Source of the DNA: Bacteroidales bacterium
GTDB lineage: Bacteria > Bacteroidota > Bacteroidia > Bacteroidales > UBA3824
DNA: 64,000 bases
Reading direction: 5' to 3'
Assembly: GCA_017417315.1 (NCBI GenBank)
Contig: JAFPZK010000042.1
Span: 1 to 64,000 of the forward strand
Under the pieces are notes generated by a model. The model worked only from the letters and a program-made list of their open reading frames with translations. It was not told the origin of the DNA and searched no databases. Shown piece after piece: positions 55,783 through 64,000 of the stretch. Every line of letters starts with the position of its first letter. Within the stretch, counting starts at the first letter, position 1. The translations under genes were made by a program, and so were the position numbers.

Positions 55783-56682
55783 ATGAAACCGACACTTGTA
55801 GTATTAGCAGCAGGTATGGGTAGCCGTTACGGCGGACTCAAACAAATCGACAAACTCGGTCCTTCCGGACAGGCAATCTTGCAATATTCGTGCTTTGACG
55901 CAGCACGTGCAGGATTCGGCAAAGTTGTTTTCGTAATCAGACGAGACATTGAAAAGGATTTTAAAGAAGTTATCATTTCAAAAGTCAGCAAATCAATTCC
56001 TTGTGAATATTGTTTTCAGGACAAAGACGATTTGCCGGCAGGTTTTACACTCCCCGAAGGTAGAGAAAAACCGTGGGGAACGGCTCATGCAGTTTTGGCA
56101 GCAAGAAAAAACGTTACCGAACCTTTCGCCGTTATCAATGCTGACGATTTTTACGGCAAAGAGGCTTACCAAACAATAGCGGATTATTTCAAAACTCTTT
56201 CAAAAGACGTTAATAATCAGTATTGTATGGTTGGTTATCCCGTTAAAAATACACTTTCGGAATACGGCACGGTATCGCGCGGAATCTGCAACACGGACGC
56301 TAACGGCAACCTTACAACCGTTGTTGAAAGAACAAAAATTATCCGCGAAGACGGCAAAATCGTTTTCATTGAGGACGACAAAAAAACCGAAATCGCTGAA
56401 AACACACCCGTTTCGATGAATTTCTGGGGCTTTACTCCGAGTTTTTTCAAACATTTGGAAGAATATTTCAAAGAGTTTTTGAAAGAAAACATAGACAAAC
56501 CCAAAGCAGAATTTCTTATTCCGTGGGTTGTTGACCAACTTATTAAAACCCAAGCCGCTCAGACCAAAGTCTTGACAAGTGATGCTCAATGGTTTGGCGT
56601 TACATATAAAGAAGACCGTCCCGCTGTTGTTCAAAAGTTCAAAGACTTAACTGACAAAGGCGAATATCCAGCTGATTTTTAA
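55783..56682 (+). CDS. Sugar-nucleotidyltransferase-like protein
   Basis: The frame begins at a TTG inside the promoter (55747), so the ATG at 55783 is used, giving 299 residues. The NTP-transferase signature VVLAAGMGSRYGGLKQ lies at 6-21, and the metal-binding segment is VINADDFYGKEAY. Members add nucleotides to sugar phosphates; the acceptor cannot be told. It is the first gene of an operon leading to the radical SAM protein. Confidence 0.85.
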   Translation: MKPTLVVLAAGMGSRYGGLKQIDKLGPSGQAILQYSCFDAARAGFGKVVFVIRRDIEKDFKEVIISKVSKSIPCEYCFQDKDDLPAGFTLPEGREKPWGTAHAVLAARKNVTEPFAVINADDFYGKEAYQTIADYFKTLSKDVNNQYCMVGYPVKNTLSEYGTVSRGICNTDANGNLTTVVERTKIIREDGKIVFIEDDKKTEIAENTPVSMNFWGFTPSFFKHLEEYFKEFLKENIDKPKAEFLIPWVVDQLIKTQAAQTKVLTSDAQWFGVTYKEDRPAVVQKFKDLTDKGEYPADF

Positions 56683-56688
56683 GCGTTT

Positions 56689-58395
56689 ATGAAATTCATT
56701 CATCTTTTGTACGTGCCGACTTTGGAGTGCAATATGTCTTGCAAATATTGTTATCTGCAAGAAAACACCACTGACAAAATGCGGCACTTTTCTGCGGAAG
56801 AAACCTTGAAGTTTGCAATAGAAAAATTCAAGGCTTCTTTCGTTATGCCTTTTAATATTTCGCTTCACGGCGGAGAGGTTACAACGCTTTCAAAAGATGA
56901 ATTTTATTCGCTGATAAAATTTATAAGCGATTATTATTCAAACAATTACGACACAATTTCGAGCAACGGTTTCAAAGTAGGACGTCCGCACGTAAAAACC
57001 AATCTTTTCGCCTTAGACAAACACATCGAAACGATAAAAGAGTTCAACGTTTCGGTAAGCGGAAGTTTGGATTTGCCGTTTTCGCTTCATAAAGATTTTC
57101 GCGTTACAAAAGGCGGAAAAGACACCTTTAATAAAATTATTCAAAACATCGAACTTTTAAGAACCGTTCCTAACAAGAAAAAAGTTTCGGCAACGATTTT
57201 CAAGGAGCATTTTTTGAAAATCGATGACATTGTTTCCGACATAAAATTTCTTCATAAAAACACTTGTTTGGATATGAACGATTTTAATTTTATGATTGGT
57301 TTTGACTATAATTCAAACGGTGTGTTACACGCTTTGAACGAAAATGAGCAGACTGAATTTTTCAGGAGAATGCACTTAGAATTTGACGGTTCGGATTTAG
57401 ATTCGGGCGTTAACGGTGCATGGTTCAACGAGTTTAGCCCTGAATACTGCACTAATTGCGACAACTGCGGCTCTAAATTTTTTCTTTTGGAGAAAAACGG
57501 CGACATTTATTCCTGTGTGCGCGGTCAGGGGCATAAAGAGTTTTTTTACGGCAACATTTATGAAAACACCGTAGAAGAAATTTTGTCCGAGGCTGAAAAC
57601 AAAATACTTTTTGCCCATGAAAACGTCGGTTTTAACTCTGAATGTGCTGCTTGTCAGTGGCTTTATCTTTGTAAAACGGGTTGTCCGTTTGTCAAAAACG
57701 TTTATCATTCCGACAAATCGTACACTTGTCTTTTACAAAAAGAACTTTACAAAAAGCGCAATTACATACCGCACGAAAATCCGTCGGCTTACGCTTTTGA
57801 CTATCTCTTGAAAATGCACCCCGGACTTGCCTTAGATTTTCAGCCGAAAGTTTATCAAGAAAATTCGCTTTTGGATTTGATTTCAAAAGACAAGAATTTG
57901 CAATACGTTTACGACGAGACGGCTTTTATTTTGAGAGTAAGCGGCGAGGATTATCCGCTGAAATCTCAACTTTTGAAAAATTCGCGACAAATAATCAGTC
58001 TTTCGTCTAATGACAAAATAGAAATCCTAATAAAGGCTGAAACTCTCACGTTTTTAAGCGATTATCCTGACAATAACGCGCTTTTTATTCAACTTTTAAG
58101 CGGTGATTGTCATGTTTACGGCGACGAGCAGCGTTTGAAACAAAAACACGTTGCAACACTTCAAGTTTATAAATTTGTGTTGGAAAACCGCACTGAAAAC
58201 GGCTATTATGTTTATGACATTTCACCGTTTTTGAGAGAATATTTCAGATTTTTGTCAACAAAAAATCCTAATAATATTTTCTTTACGACAACACATCTGC
58301 GCGATTATCACTATGTTAAACAAAAAAACAACGCTTATTACCATATTGCTGCAATCAATTTGCCGTTTCAGAATATGGAGTTCAACGTTTATTAA
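56689..58395 (+). CDS. Radical SAM/SPASM domain protein, possible peptide maturase
   Basis: A 568-residue enzyme starting six bases after the nucleotidyltransferase gene. The radical SAM motif CNMSCKYC has its cysteines at 14, 18 and 21. A SPASM-type region with auxiliary-cluster cysteines (EYCTNCDNCG, DIYSCVRG, CAACQWLYLCKTGC, YTCLLQ) lies at about 245-350. About 215 residues of unrecognised C-terminal domain follow. SPASM proteins modify peptides or proteins, or mature sulfatases. The small tandem-tail protein encoded 20 bases downstream is a candidate substrate. No sulfatase gene is seen in the window. Confidence 0.85.
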   Translation: MKFIHLLYVPTLECNMSCKYCYLQENTTDKMRHFSAEETLKFAIEKFKASFVMPFNISLHGGEVTTLSKDEFYSLIKFISDYYSNNYDTISSNGFKVGRPHVKTNLFALDKHIETIKEFNVSVSGSLDLPFSLHKDFRVTKGGKDTFNKIIQNIELLRTVPNKKKVSATIFKEHFLKIDDIVSDIKFLHKNTCLDMNDFNFMIGFDYNSNGVLHALNENEQTEFFRRMHLEFDGSDLDSGVNGAWFNEFSPEYCTNCDNCGSKFFLLEKNGDIYSCVRGQGHKEFFYGNIYENTVEEILSEAENKILFAHENVGFNSECAACQWLYLCKTGCPFVKNVYHSDKSYTCLLQKELYKKRNYIPHENPSAYAFDYLLKMHPGLALDFQPKVYQENSLLDLISKDKNLQYVYDETAFILRVSGEDYPLKSQLLKNSRQIISLSSNDKIEILIKAETLTFLSDYPDNNALFIQLLSGDCHVYGDEQRLKQKHVATLQVYKFVLENRTENGYYVYDISPFLREYFRFLSTKNPNNIFFTTTHLRDYHYVKQKNNAYYHIAAINLPFQNMEFNVY

Positions 58396-58415
58396 CCTGT
58401 AAAAAAAAAAAAACT

Positions 58416-58805
58416 ATGATTAACAAAGAGATTAAAACATACAACGAAATTAAGCGGGCGAAAAACGCATATTCTTTCGCGCAGTATTATCAGTTGGATA
58501 ACGCTATGCTGAATTATATTTATGACTTTACGGAGGCTCCTAACCACAAAGTTGTCGGCAATGCTACCGGCTTGTTTTTCTATGTTGACGGCAAACTCGT
58601 TAAAAAAATTGACACCAAACTCACGCTTAACGACTCGGCAAACATAAGGAGCGTAGAAATCTATGACGGCGGTTTTTACATTATTCCCGTTCCGAGTTCA
58701 AGCAGTTATTCATCAAGCAGTTATAGTGATTCTTCGTCATCGTCTTATTCGGGCGGCAGTTCCAACAACAATAACAATAATAACAACAACAATAACAACG
58801 GTTAA
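58416..58805 (+). CDS. Small protein with Ser/Tyr-rich and poly-Asn tail, candidate modified peptide
   Basis: A 129-residue protein. The first 90 residues look like a small folded or leader domain (FYVDGKLVKKIDTKL, GGFYIIPVP). Residues 94-116 are almost all Ser with spaced Tyr in SSSYS-like units, then twelve Asn at 117-128 and a final Gly. Nothing in it suggests a known enzyme. It sits between the radical SAM gene and yqgE, all on one strand with short gaps, so it could be the maturase substrate. A plain low-complexity tail is the alternative. Confidence 0.6.
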   Translation: MINKEIKTYNEIKRAKNAYSFAQYYQLDNAMLNYIYDFTEAPNHKVVGNATGLFFYVDGKLVKKIDTKLTLNDSANIRSVEIYDGGFYIIPVPSSSSYSSSSYSDSSSSSYSGGSSNNNNNNNNNNNNG

Positions 58806-58807
58806 CT

Positions 58808-59401
58808 ATGGGAAAAACGACTGACAGTTTGCTCAAAATAGGGGAAAATTGGCTTAACCCCAAAAAGGGCAGAGTTTTGATTTCAGAGCCATTTGCTCAG
58901 GACATGATTTTCAAAAAATCGGTGGTCTACATTGTTGAACATTCCGAACAAAGCACTATGGGCTTTATTCTGAACAAACGTGTTGACATCGAAAGAAATC
59001 CGTTTTTCAAAATAATAGGTGTTTTACCGTTTGAACTATCTTTCGGCGGACCTGTCGCAATAAACAGAATACTTTACATTCACACGTTAGGCCCGCAAGT
59101 GATTCCGAACTCCATAGAAATTGCTAACGGCATATACCTCGGCGGCGACTACAAAGCCGTCAGAGACAAAATAGATTCAGGCGAGGCTTCAACAAGAGAC
59201 GTAAGATTTTTTCTCGGTTGTGCAGGCTGGTCGTCCCGACAACTCGAAAAAGAAATTCAGTCAAAATTTTGGATTGTCGGCAATCTCGACAAAGAAACCA
59301 TAATGGACTATCATTCTGACATTTGGGGTCAGGCGGTAAAAAAACTCGGCGGCAGATATTCTCTTTGGGAAAATCTTCCCGCCGATCCACAGTTAAACTG
59401 A
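58808..59401 (+). CDS. YqgE/AlgH family protein
   Basis: A 197-residue conserved cytoplasmic protein. Family text includes KGRVLISEPFAQDMIF, STMGFILNKRVD, SFGGPVAINRI and FFLGCAGWSSRQLEKEI. The biochemical role of the family is not settled; AlgH affects alginate regulation in Pseudomonas. The gene begins two bases after the tail-protein gene, so it closes the operon. Confidence 0.92.
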   Translation: MGKTTDSLLKIGENWLNPKKGRVLISEPFAQDMIFKKSVVYIVEHSEQSTMGFILNKRVDIERNPFFKIIGVLPFELSFGGPVAINRILYIHTLGPQVIPNSIEIANGIYLGGDYKAVRDKIDSGEASTRDVRFFLGCAGWSSRQLEKEIQSKFWIVGNLDKETIMDYHSDIWGQAVKKLGGRYSLWENLPADPQLN

Positions 59402-59403
59402 AA

Positions 59404-59437
59404 CAAAAATGCGACAAAAAAATTATTCCGCATTTTG
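59404..59437. terminator. Weak hairpin between convergent yqgE and aminotransferase genes
   Basis: AAAATGCG (59406-59413) pairs with CGCATTTT (59429-59436) around a 15-base loop. It overlaps the aminotransferase stop. A weak terminator at best. Confidence 0.4.
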
Positions 59438-60301
59438 ATACAAAAGATTAATATTGTTTGCCGTCTGCAACCCTAAGGTCCTGTAAAAACGGCGTCTTTT
59501 ATAAGCTCCTACCCAACGGATTCCGGTTGCAATACCGGCAAGAAAAATTTCCTCCGCTTTAGCAGCAAATTCCTGAGTAACAGGCTTTTCGGTTTCTACC
59601 TGATAACCCGCTTGTCTCAAAACCTGAATAACTTTGCCTCTGAAAACATCGTCTTTTGCACCCTCATTCAAAGGCGGGGTGTAGACAACCTTATCTTTCA
59701 ACAAAAAAATGCTGCCGCCAAGCACTGCCTCTGACCAGTTTCCGTTATGATTAAGCAAAATCACGTCGTCAACTTTTTCGTTAATCGGCATACTTTTTAT
59801 GGCGCGGATTTTTAGCAGAGTATTTTCATGCGTGTCAAAATTCCAAAACGGCGACGGATATTTTTTGAACTCGTCATAAACCGAAATCCACAACCCCTCA
59901 CGGTTGAAATCAAAAGCCGTCTGAGGTAAAACGTCAATAGTTACGGCATATTCAACGCCGTCGTTAGTCGGAGAAAAACCATCGCTTTCGCTTCGGAAAA
60001 CGATGATTTTTACCGTAGCACCTTTAAAAACTTTGTTTTTCACCAACATTTTGGAAATTTCTTCGCGGAAACCGTCCCTGCCGACGGTGAATTTTTCGGG
60101 AATATCCATACCGGCAATTTTCATTGCGGCAATCAGATTTTCGATATGTTCGTCAAAAAAACAAAGCCGTCCGGCACATGCGTGAAGACTTTCAGAAACG
60201 GTGTCGCCGTACAAAAACGCCCGGTTGTTAAGATTGATGACCGCTCCGTTTTGTGAATGGTAACGTCCGTTTAAAAGTATTTGTTGATTAGTAATTATCA
60301 T
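59423..60301 (-). CDS. Class IV aminotransferase-like protein, catalytic Lys apparently missing
   Basis: The frame runs up to 60475 inside the rhomboid gene; the ATG at complement 60299-60301 (MIITNQQILLNGRYH) gives 292 residues. The family plan is visible: NRAFLYGDTVSESLH at the N-terminus, then DDVILLNHNGNWSEAVLGGSIFLL, YTPPLNEGAK, and FLAGIATGIRWVGAYKRR. The segment that should hold the PLP-binding Lys (usually (L)K-T-x-N) reads WNFDTHENTLLKI here, with Asp or Thr in its place. The product may therefore lack transaminase activity. It starts 11 bases after the rhomboid gene. Confidence 0.75.
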   Translation of the reverse strand: MIITNQQILLNGRYHSQNGAVINLNNRAFLYGDTVSESLHACAGRLCFFDEHIENLIAAMKIAGMDIPEKFTVGRDGFREEISKMLVKNKVFKGATVKIIVFRSESDGFSPTNDGVEYAVTIDVLPQTAFDFNREGLWISVYDEFKKYPSPFWNFDTHENTLLKIRAIKSMPINEKVDDVILLNHNGNWSEAVLGGSIFLLKDKVVYTPPLNEGAKDDVFRGKVIQVLRQAGYQVETEKPVTQEFAAKAEEIFLAGIATGIRWVGAYKRRRFYRTLGLQTANNINLLYQNAE

Positions 60302-60312
60302 TTTTATATGTC

Positions 60313-60954
60313 TTAAAAATTTTTCAAAAATATATTTATCGTTGACGGGTTGATTATCAGCGGAAACAAAAATCCGTAAACAGCCCCCGCAAAATGCGCC
60401 GAATGTCCGATATTGTCCCGTCCCCTTTTGTCCATATAAACGCAATACGCCAAGTACAAAAGTCCGAAAATCCACCCAGGAATCGGAATCGGGATAAACA
60501 TAAAACTTATCGGAATTGACGGATTAAACAATATAACGGCAAACAGCACCGCCGAAACCGCACCCGAAGCCCCAACCGCATTATAAAACGGATTGTCCTT
60601 ATGTCTAAACAAATCTACGACAACGGACATAGGCAAAGAGGTCAGATATAAAGCCAAGAAAAGCAGTTTTCCCGTTTTTTCAGAGCCGCTGACAACCGAA
60701 AACGCCGACTCTAAATATCCGCCGAAAAAATATAACGTCAACATGTTAAAAAACAAATGCCACAAATCAGCATGGATAAAACCATAACCGAAAAGCCTTG
60801 CAAATTGTTTTTTATGACATATTAAATAAGCGTTGAACTTAAATTTTTCAGTCCATTCGGGACGGCGCAAACTATCGGGCAAAAGACTATCCCTTTCAAA
60901 AGCCGCCAACGAAACAACGCATGTCGCTATTATAATAAGTGTTGTGAATGTCAT
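60313..60954 (-). CDS. Rhomboid family intramembrane serine protease
   Basis: A 213-residue polytopic membrane protein; the start is the ATG at complement 60952-60954, since the upstream in-frame ATG lies at the promoter (TAAATTTG, complement 60973-60980). The catalytic Ser is in GASGAVSAVLF and the catalytic His in GHSAHFAGAVYGF. The conserved loop HADLWHLFFNMLTLYFFG with its His-x4-Asn is present. About six membrane helices are expected. The substrate is unknown. Confidence 0.92.
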   Translation of the reverse strand: MTFTTLIIIATCVVSLAAFERDSLLPDSLRRPEWTEKFKFNAYLICHKKQFARLFGYGFIHADLWHLFFNMLTLYFFGGYLESAFSVVSGSEKTGKLLFLALYLTSLPMSVVVDLFRHKDNPFYNAVGASGAVSAVLFAVILFNPSIPISFMFIPIPIPGWIFGLLYLAYCVYMDKRGRDNIGHSAHFAGAVYGFLFPLIINPSTINIFLKNF

Positions 60955-61000
60955 TTTACTTTTTTTGTGCTGCAAATTTATAATTTTTTCCCGATATTTC

Positions 61001-61033
61001 TTTGCCGAGTATCAATATTTTTTTTTAACTTTG
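61001..61033 (+). promoter_or_regulatory. Promoter of pyrB-pyrI
   Basis: TTTG at 61001-61004, a 21-base spacer and TAACTTTG at 61026-61033 match the consensus, 22 bases before the pyrB ATG. The leader is too short for an attenuator. Confidence 0.7.
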
Positions 61034-61055
61034 CCTTATCTAACAAATCAGTTTT

Positions 61056-61967
61056 ATGGAAAGAAAAAGTCTGATATCAATTACTGACTTTTCCACGGAG
61101 GAAATTGTCAGAATATTGGAAATAGCCAACGAATTTGAAAACAACCCTCAGCCTCATCTTCTTGACGGCAAGGTTGTTGCGACATTGTTTTTTGAACCCT
61201 CCACCCGCACGCGACTCTCTTTTGAAAGCGCAATCAACCGTATGGGCGGACGTGTAATCGGTTTTTCGGACCCGAATATTTCGAGCGTTTCAAAAGGCGA
61301 AACCTTGAAAGACACTATCCGCATAGTGTCTAATTATTGTGATTTGATTGTTATGCGCCACCCGTTAGAGGGCAGTTCGCGTTATGCGAGCGAGGTTGCG
61401 ACCGTCCCCGTTATCAATGCCGGCGACGGTGCAAATCAACACCCGACACAAACGCTCTTGGATATGTATTCAATCAAAAAAACACAAGGACGTTTGGACA
61501 ACATAAACATCTTTATGGTCGGCGACTTAAAATACGGACGGACGGTTCACTCTTTGGTTCAGGCGATGTCGCCGTTTAATCCGACATTCAATTTTATTTC
61601 TCACCCCAAACTCAGAATGCCGCAAGAATATTTGGATTTTCTTGACGAGAAAAAGGTCAAATATTATGAACATGAACAGTTTACTAACATTATTTCGGAG
61701 GCTGACATCATTTATATGACGAGGGTTCAGAGAGAAAGATTTCAGGATTTGATGGAATATGAAAAGACAAAAGACCTTTACATTCTGCACAATGCAATGC
61801 TCGAAAACACTAAGCCGACAATGAAAATACTTCACCCGTTGCCGCGTGTCAACGAGATTTCGCAAGACGTAGACCCGAATCCGAAAGCGTATTATTTTGA
61901 ACAGGCTTTGAACGGCGTTTTTGCACGTCAGGCTGTCATTTCCTACGTTTTGGGTCTGAAAAAATAA
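61056..61967 (+). CDS. pyrB: Aspartate carbamoyltransferase catalytic subunit
   Basis: This enzyme condenses carbamoyl phosphate with aspartate, the first committed step of pyrimidine synthesis. It is 303 residues. The carbamoyl-phosphate site [15 protein letters not shown] is at about 45-59, [10 protein letters not shown] is present, and the aspartate-binding loop HPLPRVNEI is near the C-terminus. It is followed by pyrI after 31 bases, the E. coli-type arrangement. Confidence 0.96.
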   Translation: MERKSLISITDFSTEEIVRILEIANEFENNPQPHLLDGKVVATLFFEPSTRTRLSFESAINRMGGRVIGFSDPNISSVSKGETLKDTIRIVSNYCDLIVMRHPLEGSSRYASEVATVPVINAGDGANQHPTQTLLDMYSIKKTQGRLDNINIFMVGDLKYGRTVHSLVQAMSPFNPTFNFISHPKLRMPQEYLDFLDEKKVKYYEHEQFTNIISEADIIYMTRVQRERFQDLMEYEKTKDLYILHNAMLENTKPTMKILHPLPRVNEISQDVDPNPKAYYFEQALNGVFARQAVISYVLGLKK

Positions 61968-61998
61968 TTATGAATTATTAATTTTACGAATTAAAATT

Positions 61999-62454
61999 AT
62001 GGACAAGTCAGAATTAAAAGTCAACGCAATAAAAGACGGTACCGTGATAGACCACATACCGGCAAAGGATTTGTTTAAAGTTATCAAAATTTTGAAACTC
62101 GAAACGGTTGAAAATCAGGTAACTTTCGGCACAAACCTTGACAGCAAAAAACTCGGCAAAAAAGCAATTATCAAGATTTCTGACCGTTTTTTTGAAGACA
62201 GCGAAATCGACAAAATCGCGCTTTTAGCCCCTAACGCCAACCTCAACATCATAAAAAATTATGAGGTTGAAGAAAAACGCACGGTAGAACTTCCCGAAAA
62301 AATCAAAGGCATTTGTAAGTGCATGAACCCTAAGTGCATAACAAATTCAGAACCGATGCCGACACGTTTCACCGTAGTTTCAAAAACACCGCCCGCGCTA
62401 AAATGCGATTACTGCGGCAAAGTTACCGACCAAGAACATTTTGTAATCATATAA
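61999..62454 (+). CDS. pyrI: Aspartate carbamoyltransferase regulatory subunit
   Basis: A 151-residue allosteric subunit that binds CTP or ATP and holds PyrB trimers together. The N-terminal nucleotide-binding domain includes IKDGTVIDHIPA, and the C-terminal zinc domain has CMNPKC and CDYC, all four ligands. Its presence implies a regulated dodecameric enzyme. Confidence 0.96.
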   Translation: MDKSELKVNAIKDGTVIDHIPAKDLFKVIKILKLETVENQVTFGTNLDSKKLGKKAIIKISDRFFEDSEIDKIALLAPNANLNIIKNYEVEEKRTVELPEKIKGICKCMNPKCITNSEPMPTRFTVVSKTPPALKCDYCGKVTDQEHFVII

Positions 62455-62489
62455 AAAAAAACGGGGTTAAACAAGCCCCGTTTTTTTTA
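62453..62489. terminator. Bidirectional terminator
   Basis: AAAAACGGGG and CCCCGTTTTT pair around a loop of about nine bases with long A and T tracts, between the convergent pyrI and HD-domain genes. Confidence 0.9.
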
Positions 62490-64000
62490 TTTCGGATATT
62501 CAATCCTTGCATGGTAAATATTTCTTAGTTTCTCTTTAAACAATTCTTTCACGGTGTCTATATCCTTGAAAGTCAGGTTTGTATTGTCGAATTGTTTGTT
62601 AGCAATCTGATTGTTGACAATATTTTCAACAAGGTTTCCGATTGACTCGGTATCGTATTTTTTTAGACTCCTCGAAGCCGCCTCAATGGAATCCGCCATC
62701 ATGACGATAGCATTTTCTTTATTTATCGGTCTTGGTCCCGGATACGTAAATTTTGCATCGCAGTTTTCGTCAGGGTGTTCTTTTTTGTACATCGCGTAAA
62801 AATATCCCGCTTTGGAAGTGCCGTGATGCGTTTTTATAAAATCAATTATCTGTGTCGGCAACTGATATTCTTTTGCTATCGTAACGCCTTTTATAACGTG
62901 ATTGATAATAATTTCAGCACTTTTCAAATAATCGAGTTTGTCGTGAGGGTTAATGCCTGTAACCTGATTTTCAGTGAAATACATCGGCGAAGTAAGTTTT
63001 CCGATGTCGTGATAAAGTGCGCCGGTGCGGGCAAGGTGCGGGTTGCCGCCGATTTTGAAAATAGCCGCCTCAGCCAAATTAGCAACCTGCATACAATGTT
63101 GAAACGTTCCGGGTGCTTCTTCCGCCAAACGTCTCAAAAGCGGACGATTACTGTCAGCAAGTTCTATAAGCGTAACATCGCTGAGTAAACCGAATATTTT
63201 TTCAAAAAGGTAAATAAGCGGATAAGAAACCAACAACAAAATACTGTTGATAGCCAAAAGTACAATTATTTTCCAATTGATTTCGTCAATAATTCCCGTA
63301 TGAAACAACTGATAACTAATGTAAACCACCGTATAAATTACGAAACAAATCACCGAAGTCAAGAACGTCTGACTTCTGCGGTTGAGTTTTTCATAACTCA
63401 TCAAAAGAAAATATCCGGCAATAAACTGCATTATAAAATATTCAAACGGGTTTTCTAAGATAATTGCAACCGCAACGCAAGTGGTGATATGAAGAAACAT
63501 ACCCGTCCGCGTGTCAAAAAACGTCTTTATTATAATCGCAAACAACAAAAACGGCGCAATCCAATTGCTTACAAAACCGTATCTGATGTTAACGCTCATA
63601 GTTACAATTATAAAAGTTATCAAAAACAAAATCAGCGCGGAATATTTCGTCTGATAAAAAATTTCTTTTCTGAAAGTCCGTAAAAACATATATATCAGAC
63701 TGAAAATCATCACGTAAAACAAAGCCTGTCCCATAAAAATAAACCATTTTCCTGAATGACTATTGCTTTGTTCATAATCTTTTCTCATAGACTCGAGAAT
63801 CTGAAACTCCTCATCTCCTACCACTTCGCCTTTATAAATAATACGCTGACCTTTTTGCACGAAACCGCGTGTCAAAGAAATAGAATTGATGTTCTCTTCA
63901 ATAACTTTTTGTGTCGTAACAGGATCAAATTCAAGATTTGCAGCAATCCATTTTCCCGGTTGAAGGCTTTCGATAATCGCAGTCAACGGTTTTAAATCCT
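62487..64000 (-). CDS. 7TM-HD (PgpH-like) phosphodiesterase, N-terminus beyond window
   Basis: The frame is open to the right edge with no ATG at 63986 (the codon there is TTG), so the gene continues outside. About 504 codons are visible of a family near 700. An extracytoplasmic part (QKGQRIIYKGEVV) is followed by six or seven membrane helices (about 85-270) and the HD domain. The HD motif is in LYHDIGKLTSP, with NHVIKGVTIAKE, HGTSKAGYF and MADSIEAASRSL. Family members hydrolyse c-di-AMP; whether this one does is inferred from family membership only. Confidence 0.9.
   Translation of the reverse strand, partial: DLKPLTAIIESLQPGKWIAANLEFDPVTTQKVIEENINSISLTRGFVQKGQRIIYKGEVVGDEEFQILESMRKDYEQSNSHSGKWFIFMGQALFYVMIFSLIYMFLRTFRKEIFYQTKYSALILFLITFIIVTMSVNIRYGFVSNWIAPFLLFAIIIKTFFDTRTGMFLHITTCVAVAIILENPFEYFIMQFIAGYFLLMSYEKLNRRSQTFLTSVICFVIYTVVYISYQLFHTGIIDEINWKIIVLLAINSILLLVSYPLIYLFEKIFGLLSDVTLIELADSNRPLLRRLAEEAPGTFQHCMQVANLAEAAIFKIGGNPHLARTGALYHDIGKLTSPMYFTENQVTGINPHDKLDYLKSAEIIINHVIKGVTIAKEYQLPTQIIDFIKTHHGTSKAGYFYAMYKKEHPDENCDAKFTYPGPRPINKENAIVMMADSIEAASRSLKKYDTESIGNLVENIVNNQIANKQFDNTNLTFKDIDTVKELFKEKLRNIYHARIEYPK

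Noticed and set aside
60302..60475. N-terminal extension of the aminotransferase-like protein into the rhomboid gene
   Set aside because: It overlaps conserved rhomboid codons in another frame, while the ATG at 60301 matches the family start.

Overview
The window reads as a chromosomal segment of an anaerobic, non-flagellated member of the Bacteroidota (Bacteroidales-like). The evidence is a SusC/SusD pair, lipoproteins with Bacteroidota-type signal peptides, type IX secretion (T9SS) sorting domains of both type A and type B, a sodium-pumping oxaloacetate decarboxylase of the Bacteroides gene order (gamma, alpha, beta), and many promoters of the form TTTG-N19/21-TAnnTTTG. Most genes look like ordinary chromosomal genes; the accessory material is at about 0.3-1.6 kb, 5.2-7.2 kb, 40.3-42.0 kb and 42-51 kb.

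Layout. 0-1.6 kb: end of a HAD hydrolase gene, then a small HipA-like/DUF3037/TIGR04076 group behind a 19-bp direct repeat. 1.7-5.1 kb: oadG-oadA-oadB. 5.2-7.2 kb: a Septu-like defence pair (PtuA ATPase broken by one frameshift, PtuB HNH nuclease). 7.3-17.2 kb: a small membrane protein, a GH5 endoglucanase lipoprotein, a dihaem peroxidase/DJ-1/lipoprotein group, coaE-ybbR-TPR, and a type B T9SS-secreted protein. 17.3-30.9 kb: a large signalling block. A ten-gene chemosensory operon on the minus strand (STAS, CheY, CheA, CheW, CheR, a histidine-kinase-like protein lacking its phospho-acceptor His, CheD, CheB, a receiver protein, and a membrane HAMP/GAF/PAS sensor) is bracketed by SiaB-family kinase genes, one a tandem double-domain SiaB followed by SiaC and the other a single-domain SiaB. 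No methyl-accepting receptor is seen. 30.9-33.1 kb: recQ. 33.4-40.2 kb: susC-susD-glycan-binding lipoprotein, preceded by phased TTTGTCCACC repeats. 40.3-41.9 kb: a Y1 transposase-like protein fused to a DprA/SLOG-like domain, a cluster of long perfect palindromes, and a truncated ATPase gene. 42-51 kb: a 2464-residue T9SS type A surface protein followed by an OmpA-family protein whose start overlaps its stop. 51-64 kb: rlmN, a thioredoxin-fold protein, a SPOR-like protein, a metallophosphoesterase divergent from a four-gene operon (nucleotidyltransferase, radical SAM/SPASM protein, a small protein with a Ser/Tyr and Asn tail, YqgE), an atypical class IV aminotransferase, a rhomboid protease, pyrB-pyrI, and part of a 7TM-HD phosphodiesterase.

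Most notable candidates for new biology: (1) the receptor-less chemosensory operon combined with SiaB/SiaC partner-switching genes and a pseudo-histidine kinase; (2) the radical SAM/SPASM protein next to a small protein ending in a Ser/Tyr run and twelve Asn, a possible ribosomally made modified peptide; (3) the transposase-SLOG fusion with its palindromic array; (4) a perfectly symmetrical face-to-face promoter pair at 55719-55752. All of these are read by eye from sequence; no search was run.
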